Assembly: GCA_964242945.1 (NCBI GenBank)
Contig: CAXTCF010000003.1
Location: 8,144 to 72,143 of the forward strand
DNA: 64,000 nucleotides
Direction: 5' to 3'
DNA from: Mesorhizobium_B sp964242945
Lineage (GTDB): Bacteria > Pseudomonadota > Alphaproteobacteria > Rhizobiales > Rhizobiaceae
Part shown: one piece after another, positions 42,537-52,000 of the stretch
Numbering within the stretch: the first letter of the stretch is position 1
How the letters are laid out: each line of letters starts with the position of its first letter
Translations under genes and position numbers: made by a program
The notes under the pieces: model-generated
What the model was told of the DNA's origin: nothing
What the model saw: only the letters and a program-made list of their open reading frames with translations
Database searches by the model: none

Positions 42537-43171
42537 GCTCGCCCAACGGCCCGCTTCGCGTCGGCATCGGCGGTCCCGTCGGCGCCGGCAAGACGACGAT
42601 GACCGAGATGCTGTGCAAGGCGATGCGCGACCGCTATTCCGTGGCCGTCGTCACCAACGATATCTTCACGGTGGAAGACGCCCTGATCCTCAACCGCGTC
42701 CAGGCCCTGCCGGAGGAGCGCATCCTCGGCGTGGAAACGGGGGGGTGCCCGCACACCGCCATCCGCGAGGACGCATCGATCAATCTCCAGGCGATCGCAG
42801 AGATGCGCCGCCGCTTCCCCGACCTCGACGTGGTCTTCATCGAGTCCGGCGGCGACAACCTCGCCGCGACGTTCTCGCCGGAACTGGCGGACATCACGAT
42901 CTACCTGATCGACGTGTCGGGCGGCGAGAAGATCCCCCGCAAGGGCGGGCCTGGCATCACCCGGTCCGACCTGCTCGTCATCAACAAGATGGATCTCGCG
43001 CCTTACGTCGGCGCCGACCTCGACGTGATGGAAGCGGATACGCGCAAGCAGCGGGGGTCACGCCCCTTCGTCTTCACCGATATGCGCCGGCGCCAGGGTC
43101 TCGATACGATCATCGCGTTTATCGAAACCCACGGCGGGCTGATGCCGCGGGCTGCGTTTGCGCAGGCTTGA
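42533..43171 (+). CDS. ureG: Urease accessory protein UreG (GTPase)
   Basis: The 212-residue UreG is the SIMIBI-class GTPase that drives nickel delivery. P-loop GGPVGAGKTTMTE at about 13-25, switch block VTNDIFTVEDALIL, the Cys-Pro-His nickel site ETGGCPHTAIRED, VVFIESGGDN for Mg, and VINKMDL for guanine recognition are all present. It ends the operon eight bases before a convergent lipoprotein gene. The urease set is then complete (ureD, A, B, C, E, F, G) with no urea transporter in the window. Confidence 0.97.
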   Translation: MSSPNGPLRVGIGGPVGAGKTTMTEMLCKAMRDRYSVAVVTNDIFTVEDALILNRVQALPEERILGVETGGCPHTAIREDASINLQAIAEMRRRFPDLDVVFIESGGDNLAATFSPELADITIYLIDVSGGEKIPRKGGPGITRSDLLVINKMDLAPYVGADLDVMEADTRKQRGSRPFVFTDMRRRQGLDTIIAFIETHGGLMPRAAFAQA

Positions 43172-43179
43172 GCGCGGCC

Positions 43180-43638
43180 TCAGGAAACCGGAATGCCGCG
43201 TCGCTTCTTTCCGGCAGGCTTTCTCCGCAGAATCGGCTTTGCCTTGCCCCTTTTGCCCGGCTTCAGCACGATCGTCGCCGGGTTCGGCGTGTGGTCGAGC
43301 GCGGCGCCATTGACCGTATCGACGACGAGGCCGACCGTGCCGCCGGGGAGCAGCAGGTTGCCGGCCGTCTTCGTCGCGCCGTCCTTGCTGATCTTCGTGC
43401 CGACATGCACCTGACCCTGCCGGTAGCCCGGCTTGGCGGCGAAGGCATCGAACGCCTTGTTGCGCTTCACCTTGAACGTGCAGGGAGAGCGAGCGCAGCT
43501 GTCGCCGAGCGACGTGGTCACGCGCGCCCCGCTCGGCCGCGTGTTGATCTTCACGTCTTCCGTGGTGCCGCGCAGATATGTGCCGCAGCCTGACAGCGTC
43601 AACACGGCCAGAACAGCCGCAATGCCCGATCTCTTCAT
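43180..43638 (-). CDS. Lipoprotein with PEGA-like domain
   Basis: The 152-residue protein has a lipoprotein signal (MKRSGIAAVLAVLTLSGCGT, LSGC lipobox with Cys18). The next part, DVKINTRPSGARVTTSLGDSC, resembles the beta strand and turn of PEGA domains, small surface beta modules; two further cysteines (DSCARSPC) are likely a disulfide. A Lys/Arg-rich tail (KPGKRGKAKPILRRKPAGKKRR) follows, which may contact anionic envelope polymers. Role unknown. It converges on ureG with eight bases between the stops. Confidence 0.85.
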   Translation of the reverse strand: MKRSGIAAVLAVLTLSGCGTYLRGTTEDVKINTRPSGARVTTSLGDSCARSPCTFKVKRNKAFDAFAAKPGYRQGQVHVGTKISKDGATKTAGNLLLPGGTVGLVVDTVNGAALDHTPNPATIVLKPGKRGKAKPILRRKPAGKKRRGIPVS

Positions 43639-43742
43639 GGTTGGTCTCTCTCCAAACCCACGAAGAACTAGTCAAGCGCGACGTCGCTTCAAGCGGTTGT
43701 CGATCGGGTTTGGCCGCGCTGTAGGTGACGCGGCGCGTGGCT

Positions 43743-45170
43743 TCAGGCGCCGTAGCCGACGATGCCTTTCACCTCAAGGAAATCGTGGATGCCCCAGTCC
43801 GCGTATTCGCGCCCGTTGCCGGACTGCTTGTAGCCGCCGAACGGCGCAAACGTGTCCCAGGCGGGATAGTTGATCTGCACCCGGCCTGCCCGCATCCTGC
43901 GGGCCACGCGCCTCGCGCGCTCGATGTCGCCGGACTGCACGTAGGCGGCCAAGCCATAGACCGTGTCGTTCGCCTGCCGGATCGCGTCTTCCTCGTCCGC
44001 GTAGGACAGGATGGAGAGCACCGGCCCAAAAATCTCCTCCCGCGCGATCTGCATGTCCGGCGTGACATGACCGAACACGGTCGGCCGCACGTAGAAGCCG
44101 CGGTTGAGGTTTTCCGGCCGTCCCGGCCCGCCGGCCACCAAGGTTGCCCCCTCGGCGATGCCGCTCTCGATGAGCTTTTGGATCTTGTCGTACTGCGCCT
44201 CGCTAACGACAGGCCCCAACTCGGTGTCATCCGCTTCCGGGCTGCCGGTCCGGAAGGCTTGCGCCCTCTCCTTGGCAATCGCCAAAGCGTCGTCATGGCG
44301 GCCGGCAGGCACCAGCATGCGCGTCGGCGCGTTGCAGGACTGGCCGGAATTGTCGAAGCAGCTGGCGACGCCATCCGCCACGGCCGAAGCCAAGTCGGCA
44401 TCGTCCAAGATGATGTTGGCGGACTTGCCGCCGAGTTCCTGGGCGACGCGCTTGACCGTGTCTGCCGCCGTCTTCGCAACGATGATGCCGGCGCGCGTCG
44501 AGCCGGTGAAGCTCACCATGTCCACGTCCGGATGCGCGGCCATCGGCTGACCGACATCCGGCCCGGTGCCGTTGACCATGTTGAACACGCCGGGCGGCGT
44601 TCCGGCTGCTTCCATCACCTCCGCGAAGATGATCCCGCTGACCGGGGAAATTTCCGAGGGTTTCAGCACCATCGTGCAGCCGGCCGCGAGTGCCGGCGCG
44701 ACCTTGCAGGTGATCTGGTTGAGCGGCCAATTCCACGGCGTGATCAGCGCGCAGACGCCCACCGGCTCGCGGAAGACGACCGTCGTTCCGCGCTTCTCCT
44801 CGAAGGAAAAATCTTCCAGCGCCTTGATGGCCGCTTCGAGGTGGGCGCGGCCGGTATAGGCCTGGCTGTCGCGGGCTCGGCTGATCGGGGCGCCCATCTC
44901 GCGGCTCAGCGCCTGCGCGATATCCTCGTACCGTTTGTTGTATTCCTCCAGGATGCGGCCGAGCAGCGCCAGCCGCTCCTCCTTTGTCGATTGCCCGAAG
45001 GTCTCGAACGCTTTCCTGGCGGCGGCGACGGCGCGGTTCACGTCCTCTTCCGAACCGACGGCAATTTGCGTGAACGCTTCTTCCGTCGCCGGGTCGATCA
45101 CGTCCAGCGTGGCCGGTACAGCTGGATCAACCCAGGCGCCGTCGATGAAGAATTGCAGCCTGTGGTCCAT
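43743..45170 (-). CDS. Aldehyde dehydrogenase family protein
   Basis: A 475-residue NAD(P)-dependent aldehyde dehydrogenase of usual length. ITPWNWPLNQITCKVAPALA is the family helix, VKPSEISP the cofactor segment, SFTGSTRAG the cofactor loop, QELGGKSANII supplies the general-base Glu, and DNSGQSCNAPTRMLVP contains the catalytic Cys. Substrate specificity is not readable; betaine-aldehyde, semialdehyde or aliphatic aldehydes are all possible. It has a 178-base gap before the small membrane-protein gene upstream and is probably its own unit. Confidence 0.93.
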   Translation of the reverse strand: MDHRLQFFIDGAWVDPAVPATLDVIDPATEEAFTQIAVGSEEDVNRAVAAARKAFETFGQSTKEERLALLGRILEEYNKRYEDIAQALSREMGAPISRARDSQAYTGRAHLEAAIKALEDFSFEEKRGTTVVFREPVGVCALITPWNWPLNQITCKVAPALAAGCTMVLKPSEISPVSGIIFAEVMEAAGTPPGVFNMVNGTGPDVGQPMAAHPDVDMVSFTGSTRAGIIVAKTAADTVKRVAQELGGKSANIILDDADLASAVADGVASCFDNSGQSCNAPTRMLVPAGRHDDALAIAKERAQAFRTGSPEADDTELGPVVSEAQYDKIQKLIESGIAEGATLVAGGPGRPENLNRGFYVRPTVFGHVTPDMQIAREEIFGPVLSILSYADEEDAIRQANDTVYGLAAYVQSGDIERARRVARRMRAGRVQINYPAWDTFAPFGGYKQSGNGREYADWGIHDFLEVKGIVGYGA

Positions 45171-45348
45171 GGTTCGTTCCGATGTTTGAAGATGTCGTGT
45201 TCTAGCGAGTTGGAGCGGCAGCGCCAGGCGGCAGGAGCGACATCAGCCGGTCGCGCGCACTATAAGAGGGGTGTGTGCGTTTCGCCGGAAGAATCCGGCC
45301 CGCGCAAGTGTCCTCAACACATGGGAACCGCTGATGCGGCTGCGCCCC

Positions 45349-45537
45349 TCACTTGCCAAGCAGCGCGGCAACCGCCTGGATCACGCTCGCGCCTGCGAAG
45401 GGGCTGAGAAGCACCAGCAGCAAGTTGATGCCGACGATCCAAAACAGCACCGTTTCGTCCCGCTTTGTGACCCGCCGCTTCTGCGGTTCGGGCTGCCAGG
45501 GCGGCGGCGGCGGTTCCTGCTTCCAGTCAAAGAACAT
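45349..45537 (-). CDS. Small single-pass membrane protein
   Basis: Encodes 62 residues: a proline-rich cytosolic start (PPPPPWQPEPQKRR), then one membrane helix ETVLFWIVGINLLLVLLSPF and a short hydrophobic tail. On the minus strand AGGAG stands nine bases before the ATG, which supports the gene. It begins 44 bases after the stand-alone ModE gene and is perhaps the last of the mod transcript. I recognise no family. Confidence 0.65.
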   Translation of the reverse strand: MFFDWKQEPPPPPWQPEPQKRRVTKRDETVLFWIVGINLLLVLLSPFAGASVIQAVAALLGK

Positions 45538-45581
45538 CGGTCGAGGCTCCTACATCTCGTGACCGCCGAGCCCTGTCGGCA

Positions 45582-45923
45582 TCACGCCGTTTCGATCTCC
45601 GCCTGCAAGGCTTCCATGTGCTGCGCGCCGGCGGAAGCCGCGGCCCGCTCGATGGCGCGGAAGCGCGCGACGACAGCCAGTCCCACGGGCGTCAACTGGG
45701 CGCCGCCGCCGCGGCTGCCGCCGCTCTGGGTGGAGATGACCGGCTTGCCGAAGAGGCGGTTCAACTCCTCCACCAAGTCCCAGGCGTGCTTGTAGGCCAT
45801 CTCCATGCGCCGCGCGGCGGCCGAGATCGAGCCGAAGGCGGCGATCTGCTCCAGCAGTTCCACCTTGCCCGGCCCGATCCGCCCATGCGGCTCCAGGTCG
45901 ATCCGCAAGCTCAGCGATGGCAT
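45582..45923 (-). CDS. ModE-type DNA-binding regulator without molbindin domains
   Basis: The 113-residue protein corresponds only to the N-terminal winged helix-turn-helix of ModE: LRIDLEPHGRIGPGKVELLEQIAAFGSISAAARRMEMAYKHAWDLV, followed by GGGAQLTPVGLAVVARFRA, which ends the LysR-like HTH and dimer helix. E. coli ModE has two further Mop-type molybdate-binding domains, missing here. The ATG at 45923 fits this family start. It is 56 bases after modC, so transcribed with modABC. It may be controlled by molybdate via another protein, or bind molybdate through a different site; a Mop protein is encoded separately at 48752. Confidence 0.88.
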   Translation of the reverse strand: MPSLSLRIDLEPHGRIGPGKVELLEQIAAFGSISAAARRMEMAYKHAWDLVEELNRLFGKPVISTQSGGSRGGGAQLTPVGLAVVARFRAIERAAASAGAQHMEALQAEIETA

Positions 45924-45979
45924 GCTGCCGCTCCCGCTTCTCCGCTCCAAATCCAAACTAGCGCCGTCTATGCTTTGCG

Positions 45980-47080
45980 CTAGTCCTGTCCAGCGGCGCG
46001 GCCGATGCCGGCACGATCGAAGGTGACGGCCTTGACCACGGCGAACACTTCGCGCCCCGGCGCCAGCGCGAGCGCCTGGACGGAGTAGCGCGTGACGCGG
46101 GCCACGAGCGTGTCGCCGCCGCAATCCAGCCGCACAAGGGCTTCCGCCTCCTCGCCTCCCGCAATGTCGAGGATGCGGCAAGGCAGGATGTTGAGCGCGC
46201 TGAACCCTTCCGGCCGCACGGTTGCTATCGTGATGTCGCGCGCCCGCACCCGCGCGCGCACTTTAGCACCGACCGGAAGCTCGATCCGGGGAAGCCGCCA
46301 CTCGCCGCCCCGCGCGTGCAGCACCGTCAGCGCGAATTCCTGGTCCTGGCCCGTCACCGCAAGCTCGATCAGCGCGCCGCCCTCGCCCTTCTCCGCCTCC
46401 GGCAGGAGGTCGAGGCGCGCCAGGATTTCGGCGGCTGGGCCGGATGCCGTGAGCTTGCCGCCCTCCAGCATTACGATGTCGGTGGCCAGCCGCGCCACTT
46501 CGGCGAGCGAATGGCTGACATAGATGATGGGGATCTTCATCTCGTCGCGCAGCCGCTCGATGAAGGGGAAGATTTCCGCCTTGCGCCGATCGTCCAGCGA
46601 GGCCAGCGGTTCGTCCATCAGGATCAGCTTTGGGCTGGCGAGAAGCGCGCGTCCGATCGCCACCCGTTGCTTCTCCCCGCCTGAAAGCGTCGCGGGCCTC
46701 CGCTCCAGCAGCGCACCTATGCCGAGCAAATCGACCACTGCGCCGAACTCCGCGTAGCGTTCGGCGGCCGGGGCGAAGAAGCGGCCATAGGCCAAGTTGT
46801 GCCGCACAGTCAGGTGAGGGAAGAGCCTGGCATCCTGGAAGACATAACCGATCCGCCGTTTGTGCGCGGGCACGAAAAGCCTCGCGGCCGTATCGACGAG
46901 CACGCGCGCGCCCACCTCGATGCGGCCGGCGTCCGGCCGCGCCAGCCCGCCGATCAGGTTGACCAGAGACGTCTTGCCCGAACCGGACGGTCCCCAGAGT
47001 GCCGTCAAGCTGCCGCTGCTGCGGAATGACGCGATGAGCGACACCGCGCCAAGCTGCTGCCGCACATCGACGGCGAGCAT
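45980..47080 (-). CDS. modC: Molybdate ABC transporter ATP-binding protein
   Basis: ModC drives molybdate import by ModAB. The 366 residues carry Walker A GPSGSGKTSLVN at about 32-43, the signature LSGGEKQRVAIGRALL, Walker B LILMDEPLASLD, and a C-terminal molbindin/TOBE domain (GAKVRARVRARDITIA) that senses molybdate. The ATG at 47080 overlaps the last base of the modB stop by one base, giving coupled translation. TOBE identity and context (modA, modB, ModE box) make the molybdate assignment firm. Confidence 0.95.
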   Translation of the reverse strand: MLAVDVRQQLGAVSLIASFRSSGSLTALWGPSGSGKTSLVNLIGGLARPDAGRIEVGARVLVDTAARLFVPAHKRRIGYVFQDARLFPHLTVRHNLAYGRFFAPAAERYAEFGAVVDLLGIGALLERRPATLSGGEKQRVAIGRALLASPKLILMDEPLASLDDRRKAEIFPFIERLRDEMKIPIIYVSHSLAEVARLATDIVMLEGGKLTASGPAAEILARLDLLPEAEKGEGGALIELAVTGQDQEFALTVLHARGGEWRLPRIELPVGAKVRARVRARDITIATVRPEGFSALNILPCRILDIAGGEEAEALVRLDCGGDTLVARVTRYSVQALALAPGREVFAVVKAVTFDRAGIGRAAGQD

Positions 47081-47781
47081 CAGGAAAGCTCGATGCGGCG
47101 GCTGATCCGCTTGGCCAGCCACTCCGAGGCAAGGAGCGCCGTAAAGGCGATTGCGATCGCAACCAGGGTCAGCCGCAGCGCGCCCGTTTCGCCGCCGGGC
47201 ACCTGGGTGAAGGTGTAGATCGCCGAAGGCAGGGTCTGGGTTTCGCCGGGGATGTTCGACACGAAGGTGATCGTCGCGCCGAACTCGCCCATGGCCTTGG
47301 CGAAGCAGAGGATCATGCCCGCGACGATGCCGGGCAGGATCAACGGCAGCGTGATCGTGGCGAACACCAGCACCGGCGAGGCGCCCAGCGTCGCCGCGGC
47401 CGCTTCCAGCTTGCGGTCCACTGCTTCGATGGACAGCCGGATGGCGCGAACCAGCAGCGGAAATGCCATCACGGCGCAGGCGAGCGCCGCACCCGTCCAG
47501 CGAAAGGAAAAGACCAGGCCGAAATGCTCTGCCAGGAAACTTCCGGCTATCCCCCGCCGCCCGAATGAGAGCAGCAGCAGGTAGCCCGTGACGACCGGCG
47601 GCAGGATCAACGGCAGGTGCACGACGCCGTTCAGCACGCTCTTGCCTGGGAAGTTTTTCCGCGCAAGAAGCCATGCGATGGCAAGCCCGAAGGGCAGGCT
47701 CGCTACCGTGGCGACGCTGGAGACTTTCAGGGAAAGACGGACCGCATCCCACTCGTCGGGACTGAGATGCAGCCACTCCAC
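47080..47781 (-). CDS. modB: Molybdate ABC transporter permease
   Basis: The 233-residue inner-membrane channel opens with LSPDEWDAVRLSLKVSSVAT and has five or six helices. LHLPLILPPVVTGYLLL and the EAA-type loop AAAATLGASPVLVFATITLPLILPG, then AKAMGEFGATITFVSNIPGETQTLP, are the ModB hallmarks. It begins ten bases after the modA stop, a tight operon. Confidence 0.95.
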   Translation of the reverse strand: MEWLHLSPDEWDAVRLSLKVSSVATVASLPFGLAIAWLLARKNFPGKSVLNGVVHLPLILPPVVTGYLLLLSFGRRGIAGSFLAEHFGLVFSFRWTGAALACAVMAFPLLVRAIRLSIEAVDRKLEAAAATLGASPVLVFATITLPLILPGIVAGMILCFAKAMGEFGATITFVSNIPGETQTLPSAIYTFTQVPGGETGALRLTLVAIAIAFTALLASEWLAKRISRRIELS

Positions 47782-47791
47782 GCCTGCCAGC

Positions 47792-48586
47792 TTAGTTCGA
47801 GGCGGCGGGCGTCAGCACGTTGAAGCCCTGCTCCTCGAACAGGCTTTTCGCCTTGGCCGATTGAAGGCACTTCAGAAACTTCGGTGTTTCCGCGTCCTGC
47901 GACTCGGCGGTTTGCGCGACGGGGTAGATGATCGGCGGGTGAGAATCCGCGGGGAAAGTGCCGACCACCTTCACCTTCGGATCGGAAGCCGCGTCCGTCT
48001 TATAGACGATGCCGAGCGGCGCCTCGCCGGAGGAGACCAGGGCCAGTGCGGCCCGCACGTTCTCGGCCTGCGCCACCTTACCCGACACGCCGTCCCAGGC
48101 GCCGAGCTTCTGCAACGCGGCCTTGCCGTACTTGCCGGCCGGAACGGAATCGACATTCGCCATGGCGAGCTTGCCGTCGCCGACGAGGCTCGCAAGATCA
48201 AAGCCTTGCGAGATGGTCGCCTGGATTGCGGACTCCTTCGGCGCCACCAGCACGATCTCGTTGCCGAGCAGGCGCACCTCGGTGTCCGGCTTGGTCAGCT
48301 TCTTGTCGGAGAGATACTTCATCCAGTCGAGGTCGGCGGATAGGAAGACGTCAGCCGGCGCGCCACTCTCGATCTGCTTGGCGAGCGCGGAGCTCGCGGC
48401 GTAGGAAATCGTTGCCTTCTCGCCTACTTCCGCCTCACAGGCGGTATTCACCGCATCGAGCGCGTTTTTCAGGCTTGCCGCCGCAAACACGGTGAGCTTC
48501 TCCTGCGCAAGCGCCGCCGGCGCGGCAATCAATGCGATGGCCGCAGCGGCAAGCCCCGCCCGCACGAAAGTTCCTGTTCTGTGCAT
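47792..48586 (-). CDS. modA: Molybdate-binding periplasmic protein
   Basis: ModA (264 residues) has a signal peptide ending in LAQ and the binding domain KLTVFAAASLKNALDAVN, the conserved FAAASL ligand loop; SYAASSALAKQIESGAPADVFLSAD binds the oxyanion with Ser residues. Later blocks SGEAPLGIVYKTDA and ADSHPPIIYPVA are also family-specific. It is first in modABC-modE, with a ModE-box match 46 bases before its ATG. Confidence 0.95.
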   Translation of the reverse strand: MHRTGTFVRAGLAAAAIALIAAPAALAQEKLTVFAAASLKNALDAVNTACEAEVGEKATISYAASSALAKQIESGAPADVFLSADLDWMKYLSDKKLTKPDTEVRLLGNEIVLVAPKESAIQATISQGFDLASLVGDGKLAMANVDSVPAGKYGKAALQKLGAWDGVSGKVAQAENVRAALALVSSGEAPLGIVYKTDAASDPKVKVVGTFPADSHPPIIYPVAQTAESQDAETPKFLKCLQSAKAKSLFEEQGFNVLTPAASN

Positions 48587-48631
48587 TCCGCCATTCCTCT
48601 CCTGTGGGGCGCCTCATAGCCCGCTTGATCG

Positions 48632-48654
48632 CGCTATATCTGATCGAACATAAC
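48632..48654. promoter_or_regulatory. Probable ModE operator between modA and mop
   Basis: CGCTATAT (48632-48639), seven bases, then AACATAAC (48647-48654) matches the imperfect palindrome CGNTATAT-N6/7-ACATAACG bound by ModE at E. coli modA. It sits 46 bases from the modA start and 98 from mop, where one site could repress modABC when molybdate is plentiful and act on mop too. It was recognised from consensus, not tested. Confidence 0.75.
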
Positions 48655-48751
48655 TCTAGGCGCGCAGCGTCAACTGGAAAGGGGTCGGGCACGATTGCCT
48701 TCAGCATTCGCGGCGGTAGATCAGACGCTTAGCACGCAGAGGAGTTACGCC

Positions 48752-48958
48752 ATGAAGCTGAGCGCCCGCAACATGCTCAAGGGGAAAGTGGTTGAAGTCA
48801 CCAAGGGCACAACGACCGCCCACGTGCGGATCGACATCGGCGGCGCGGTTGTGACGGCTTCCATCACCAATGAAGCCGTGGACGACTTGAAGCTGACGGT
48901 GGGCGAAACCGCCTACGCCGTCGTGAAGGCATCCGATGTAATGGTTGCGGTGGACTGA
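48752..48958 (+). CDS. Molbindin Mop (molybdate-binding protein)
   Basis: This 68-residue protein is a single molbindin/TOBE domain: LSARNMLKGKVVEVTKGTTTAHVRI and the NEAVDDLKLTVGETAYAVVKASDVMVAVD strand that binds oxyanions in a hexamer. It stores or buffers molybdate in the cytosol. The ATG at 48752 follows AGAGGAG. It is divergent from modA around the ModE box. The domain that ModE lacks here is thus encoded on its own. Confidence 0.93.
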   Translation: MKLSARNMLKGKVVEVTKGTTTAHVRIDIGGAVVTASITNEAVDDLKLTVGETAYAVVKASDVMVAVD

Positions 48959-48997
48959 CCGAAAGCCGCACCGGCACATGCATCCCGCGAGGTTCAG

Positions 48998-49017
48998 CGA
49001 CGGCGCTCCGGCCGTCG
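48998..49017. terminator. Possible hairpin terminator between mop and the repeat-protein gene
   Basis: CGACGGC (48998-49004) and GCCGTCG (49011-49017) form a seven-base stem with a six-base loop, followed on the plus strand by GCTTTCG. It lies in the 76-base gap between the convergent mop and PPC-repeat genes. The T tract is short, so termination is only likely, not certain. Confidence 0.4.
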
Positions 49018-49034
49018 GCTTTCGCGTCCTTCTG

Positions 49035-52000
49035 TCAGGCGAGGTCGAAGATGCTCAGCGTATAGGCGCCGGCGGCGTTCTTCACCCCGCTGACGTCGAG
49101 ATAGTAGATCCCATCTGCTGAAGCCGTAAACTGGATGGCAGGATCCAGAGTCGTGGCCGTCGCGTCGTCATTATAGGCAAGCAGCGTCCCGCCGCTGTTG
49201 AACAGGTGCAGGTCGCCGTCACCGAGCATTCCCGCGCCTGCTCCGCCTGCGGCTGCGAGCTTATAGGTATGGCCGGCCTGCAGGTTGAAGCGGAACACGT
49301 CCGAGTCGCCGGCTGTTTCGATCGCCCCCATCACGCTGCCGCCTACGGCGATCTGGCCCAGGGGAGACGCCGTGTCGGTGATGGTGTCGGCAAGGTCATC
49401 GAAATTGGCGCGTGCGGTGACGCTGTAGCCGCCCGTGCCGCCGGCCGCCCCGCTGCCGGCTTCCAGGTAGAGCGTGCCGTTGGCGGTGGCGGTATAGACG
49501 ATGCGCGAGTTTGTGCCGTTGTAGTTGTTGTTGGCCAGCATCGCCGTGCCGTTGCCGTTGANNNNNNNNNNNNNNNNNNNNNNNNNNNNNNNNNNNNNNN
49601 NNNNNNNNNNNNNNNNNNNNNNNNNNNNNNNNNNNNNNNNNNNNNNNNNNNNNNNNNNNNNGAGTTTGTGCCGTTGTAGTTGTTGTTGGCCAGCATCGCC
49701 GTGCCGTTGCCGTTGAGCAGGCGCAGTGCCGTGTCGGGCAGCGCGGCAGAGCCGTTGTTGCTGCTGACCAGATCAAAAGTGTAGCTGGTGCCTGCTGTCA
49801 GCGTTACCGCAAAGACGTCAAGATCGCCGGCCTTTTCCAGCACGCCGGACACCGCGGCTCCTGCCGTGGCTACGCTGCCCAGCGTGCCCGCCCCGTTGAA
49901 GGTGTTGCGGTAGTCATCGAAATTAGCGCGTGCGGTGACGCTGTAGCCGCCCGTGCCGCCTGCTGCCCCGCTGCTGGCTTCGAGATAGAATGTGCCGGTA
50001 GCTGTCGCGGTATAGACGATATGCGAGTTGGCGCCGTTGAAGTTGTTGTTGGCCAGCATCGCCGTGCCGTTGCCATTGAGCAGGCGTAGTGCCGTGTCGG
50101 GCAGCGCGGCAGAGCCGTTGGCGCTGCCGATGAGATCGAAGGTGTAGCTGGTGCCTGCCGCCAGCGTCACCGCAAACACATCCAAGTCGCCTGCCGCTTC
50201 GAGCCGGCCTGAGGATGCCACGCCGGTGGTCGCGACATTGCCGAGATTGCCGGTGCCATTGAACGTATTGCGGTAATCGTCGCTTGGCGGCTGTGTCCCG
50301 CCGCCGGAGGCGCTCACCAGATAAGTTCCCGTACCCGCTCCCGTGGCGCTGGCGGCGGCAAGGTAGAAGAGGCCGCTGCGGGTGGCGGTGTAGCTGAAGG
50401 TGGCTTCCTGACCGCTCTGTGCCGTGCTGTCGCCAAGCGTGGGGCTCTGCGCCGTGTTGCTGTCGTATAGCGCAAGGGAGAAGGTATTGAGCGATCCATT
50501 GCCGGACGGGCTGCCCTGCATCCGGAAGGTGTAGGTGGTGCCTTGGGTGAGCTCGACCTGGAAAACGTCGCTGTCGCTCGACACTTCCAGCGTGCCGGTT
50601 TTGCTCCCGTTGGGACTGAGGGTGCCAAGCGCCTCGCCGGAGGACGCATCGGCGAAGCGGTCGCGGTAGTCGTCCGGCCCGACCGCCCCGCCGCTAGCGG
50701 TTACCGTGTAGCGGCCGAGGCTGGTTCCGCTGGATGACGCGGCATAGAGGTAGTAGGCGCCGGTCGCAGTGGCGGTAAACGAGAACGTTGCGGGATCGGA
50801 ACTGTTTGCGCCGGTATCGCCGGTGAGATAGGTGCCGGCACCGTTCGTCAGGCGCAGATTGAAGTTGGGCAGCGGCGTGCCGGTGGTGCTTGCCGCCATG
50901 GAGAACGTATAGGTCATGCCCTGGGTGAGCGTGATCTTGAAGGCGTCCACGTCACCCTGTGTTTCGACCGTGCCGGCCGCCTGGCCGCCCGGAACGAGGC
51001 TGCCCGGCAGATCGCCTGTGCCTGCCGAGTCATTCCAGTCGTCGGCGTAGTCGTCGCCGGAGCCGCCCGACGCGCTCAGCGTGTAGGTGCCGATCTGGTT
51101 GGTGAAGCTCGCGTTGGCGTAGAGATAGTACGCGCCGGTCGTGGCGGCGGTGAATTGCAACGTGGCGGGGTCGGTGGCGCCGCTGCCGCTGTCGCTGGTG
51201 ATGCTGCCGCCGGCGCTGTCCTTGAGATAGAGGCCGTATTGCGTGAGCGAGGTGCCGGTCTGGCCTGCACCAAGTGTGAACGTGTAGGTCATGCCCTGCG
51301 TGAGCATGATCTTGAAGGCATCAACGTCGCCCACAGTCTCGATCTTGCCCGTGGTCGATGTGCTGGGCGCGAAACCGCCGACGCTGTCGCCAGTGCCTGC
51401 GGAGTCGTTCCAGTCGTCGGCATAGTCGTCGCCGGTGCCGCCGGATGCGCTCAGCTTGTAAGTGCCGGTCTGGCTGCTGAAGCTCGCATTGGCGTAGAGA
51501 TAGTAGGCGCCGGTCGCGGTGGCGGTGAACTGGAAAGTGGCGGGATCGGTCGTGCCGCTGCCGCTGTCGCTGGTGATGCTGCCGCCGGCACTGTCCCTGA
51601 GGTAGAGGCCGTATTGCGTCAAACTCGCGCCGGTCTGACCGGGCCCAAGCGTGAACGTATAGGTTATGCCCTGGACAAGATTGATCTTGAAGGCGTCCGT
51701 ATCGCCGATCGTTTCGATGCTGCCGGTGATCGATCCGCTGGGCGACAGGGTACCAGGCGTGTCGCCAGTGCCGCCGGAGTCGTTCCAATCATCGGCGTAG
51801 TCGTCGTCGATGCCGGCCGTCGAAGCGAGCTTGTAGGTGCCGGTCTGGCTGCTGAAGCTCGCATTGGCGTAGAGATAGTAAGCGCCGGTCGTGGTGGCAG
51901 TGAACTGGATGGTCGCAGGATCGGTGGCGCCGCTGCCGCTGTCGCTGGTGACGCTGCCGCCGGCGTTGTCCCGGAGGTAAAGACCGTATTGCGCCAAGCT

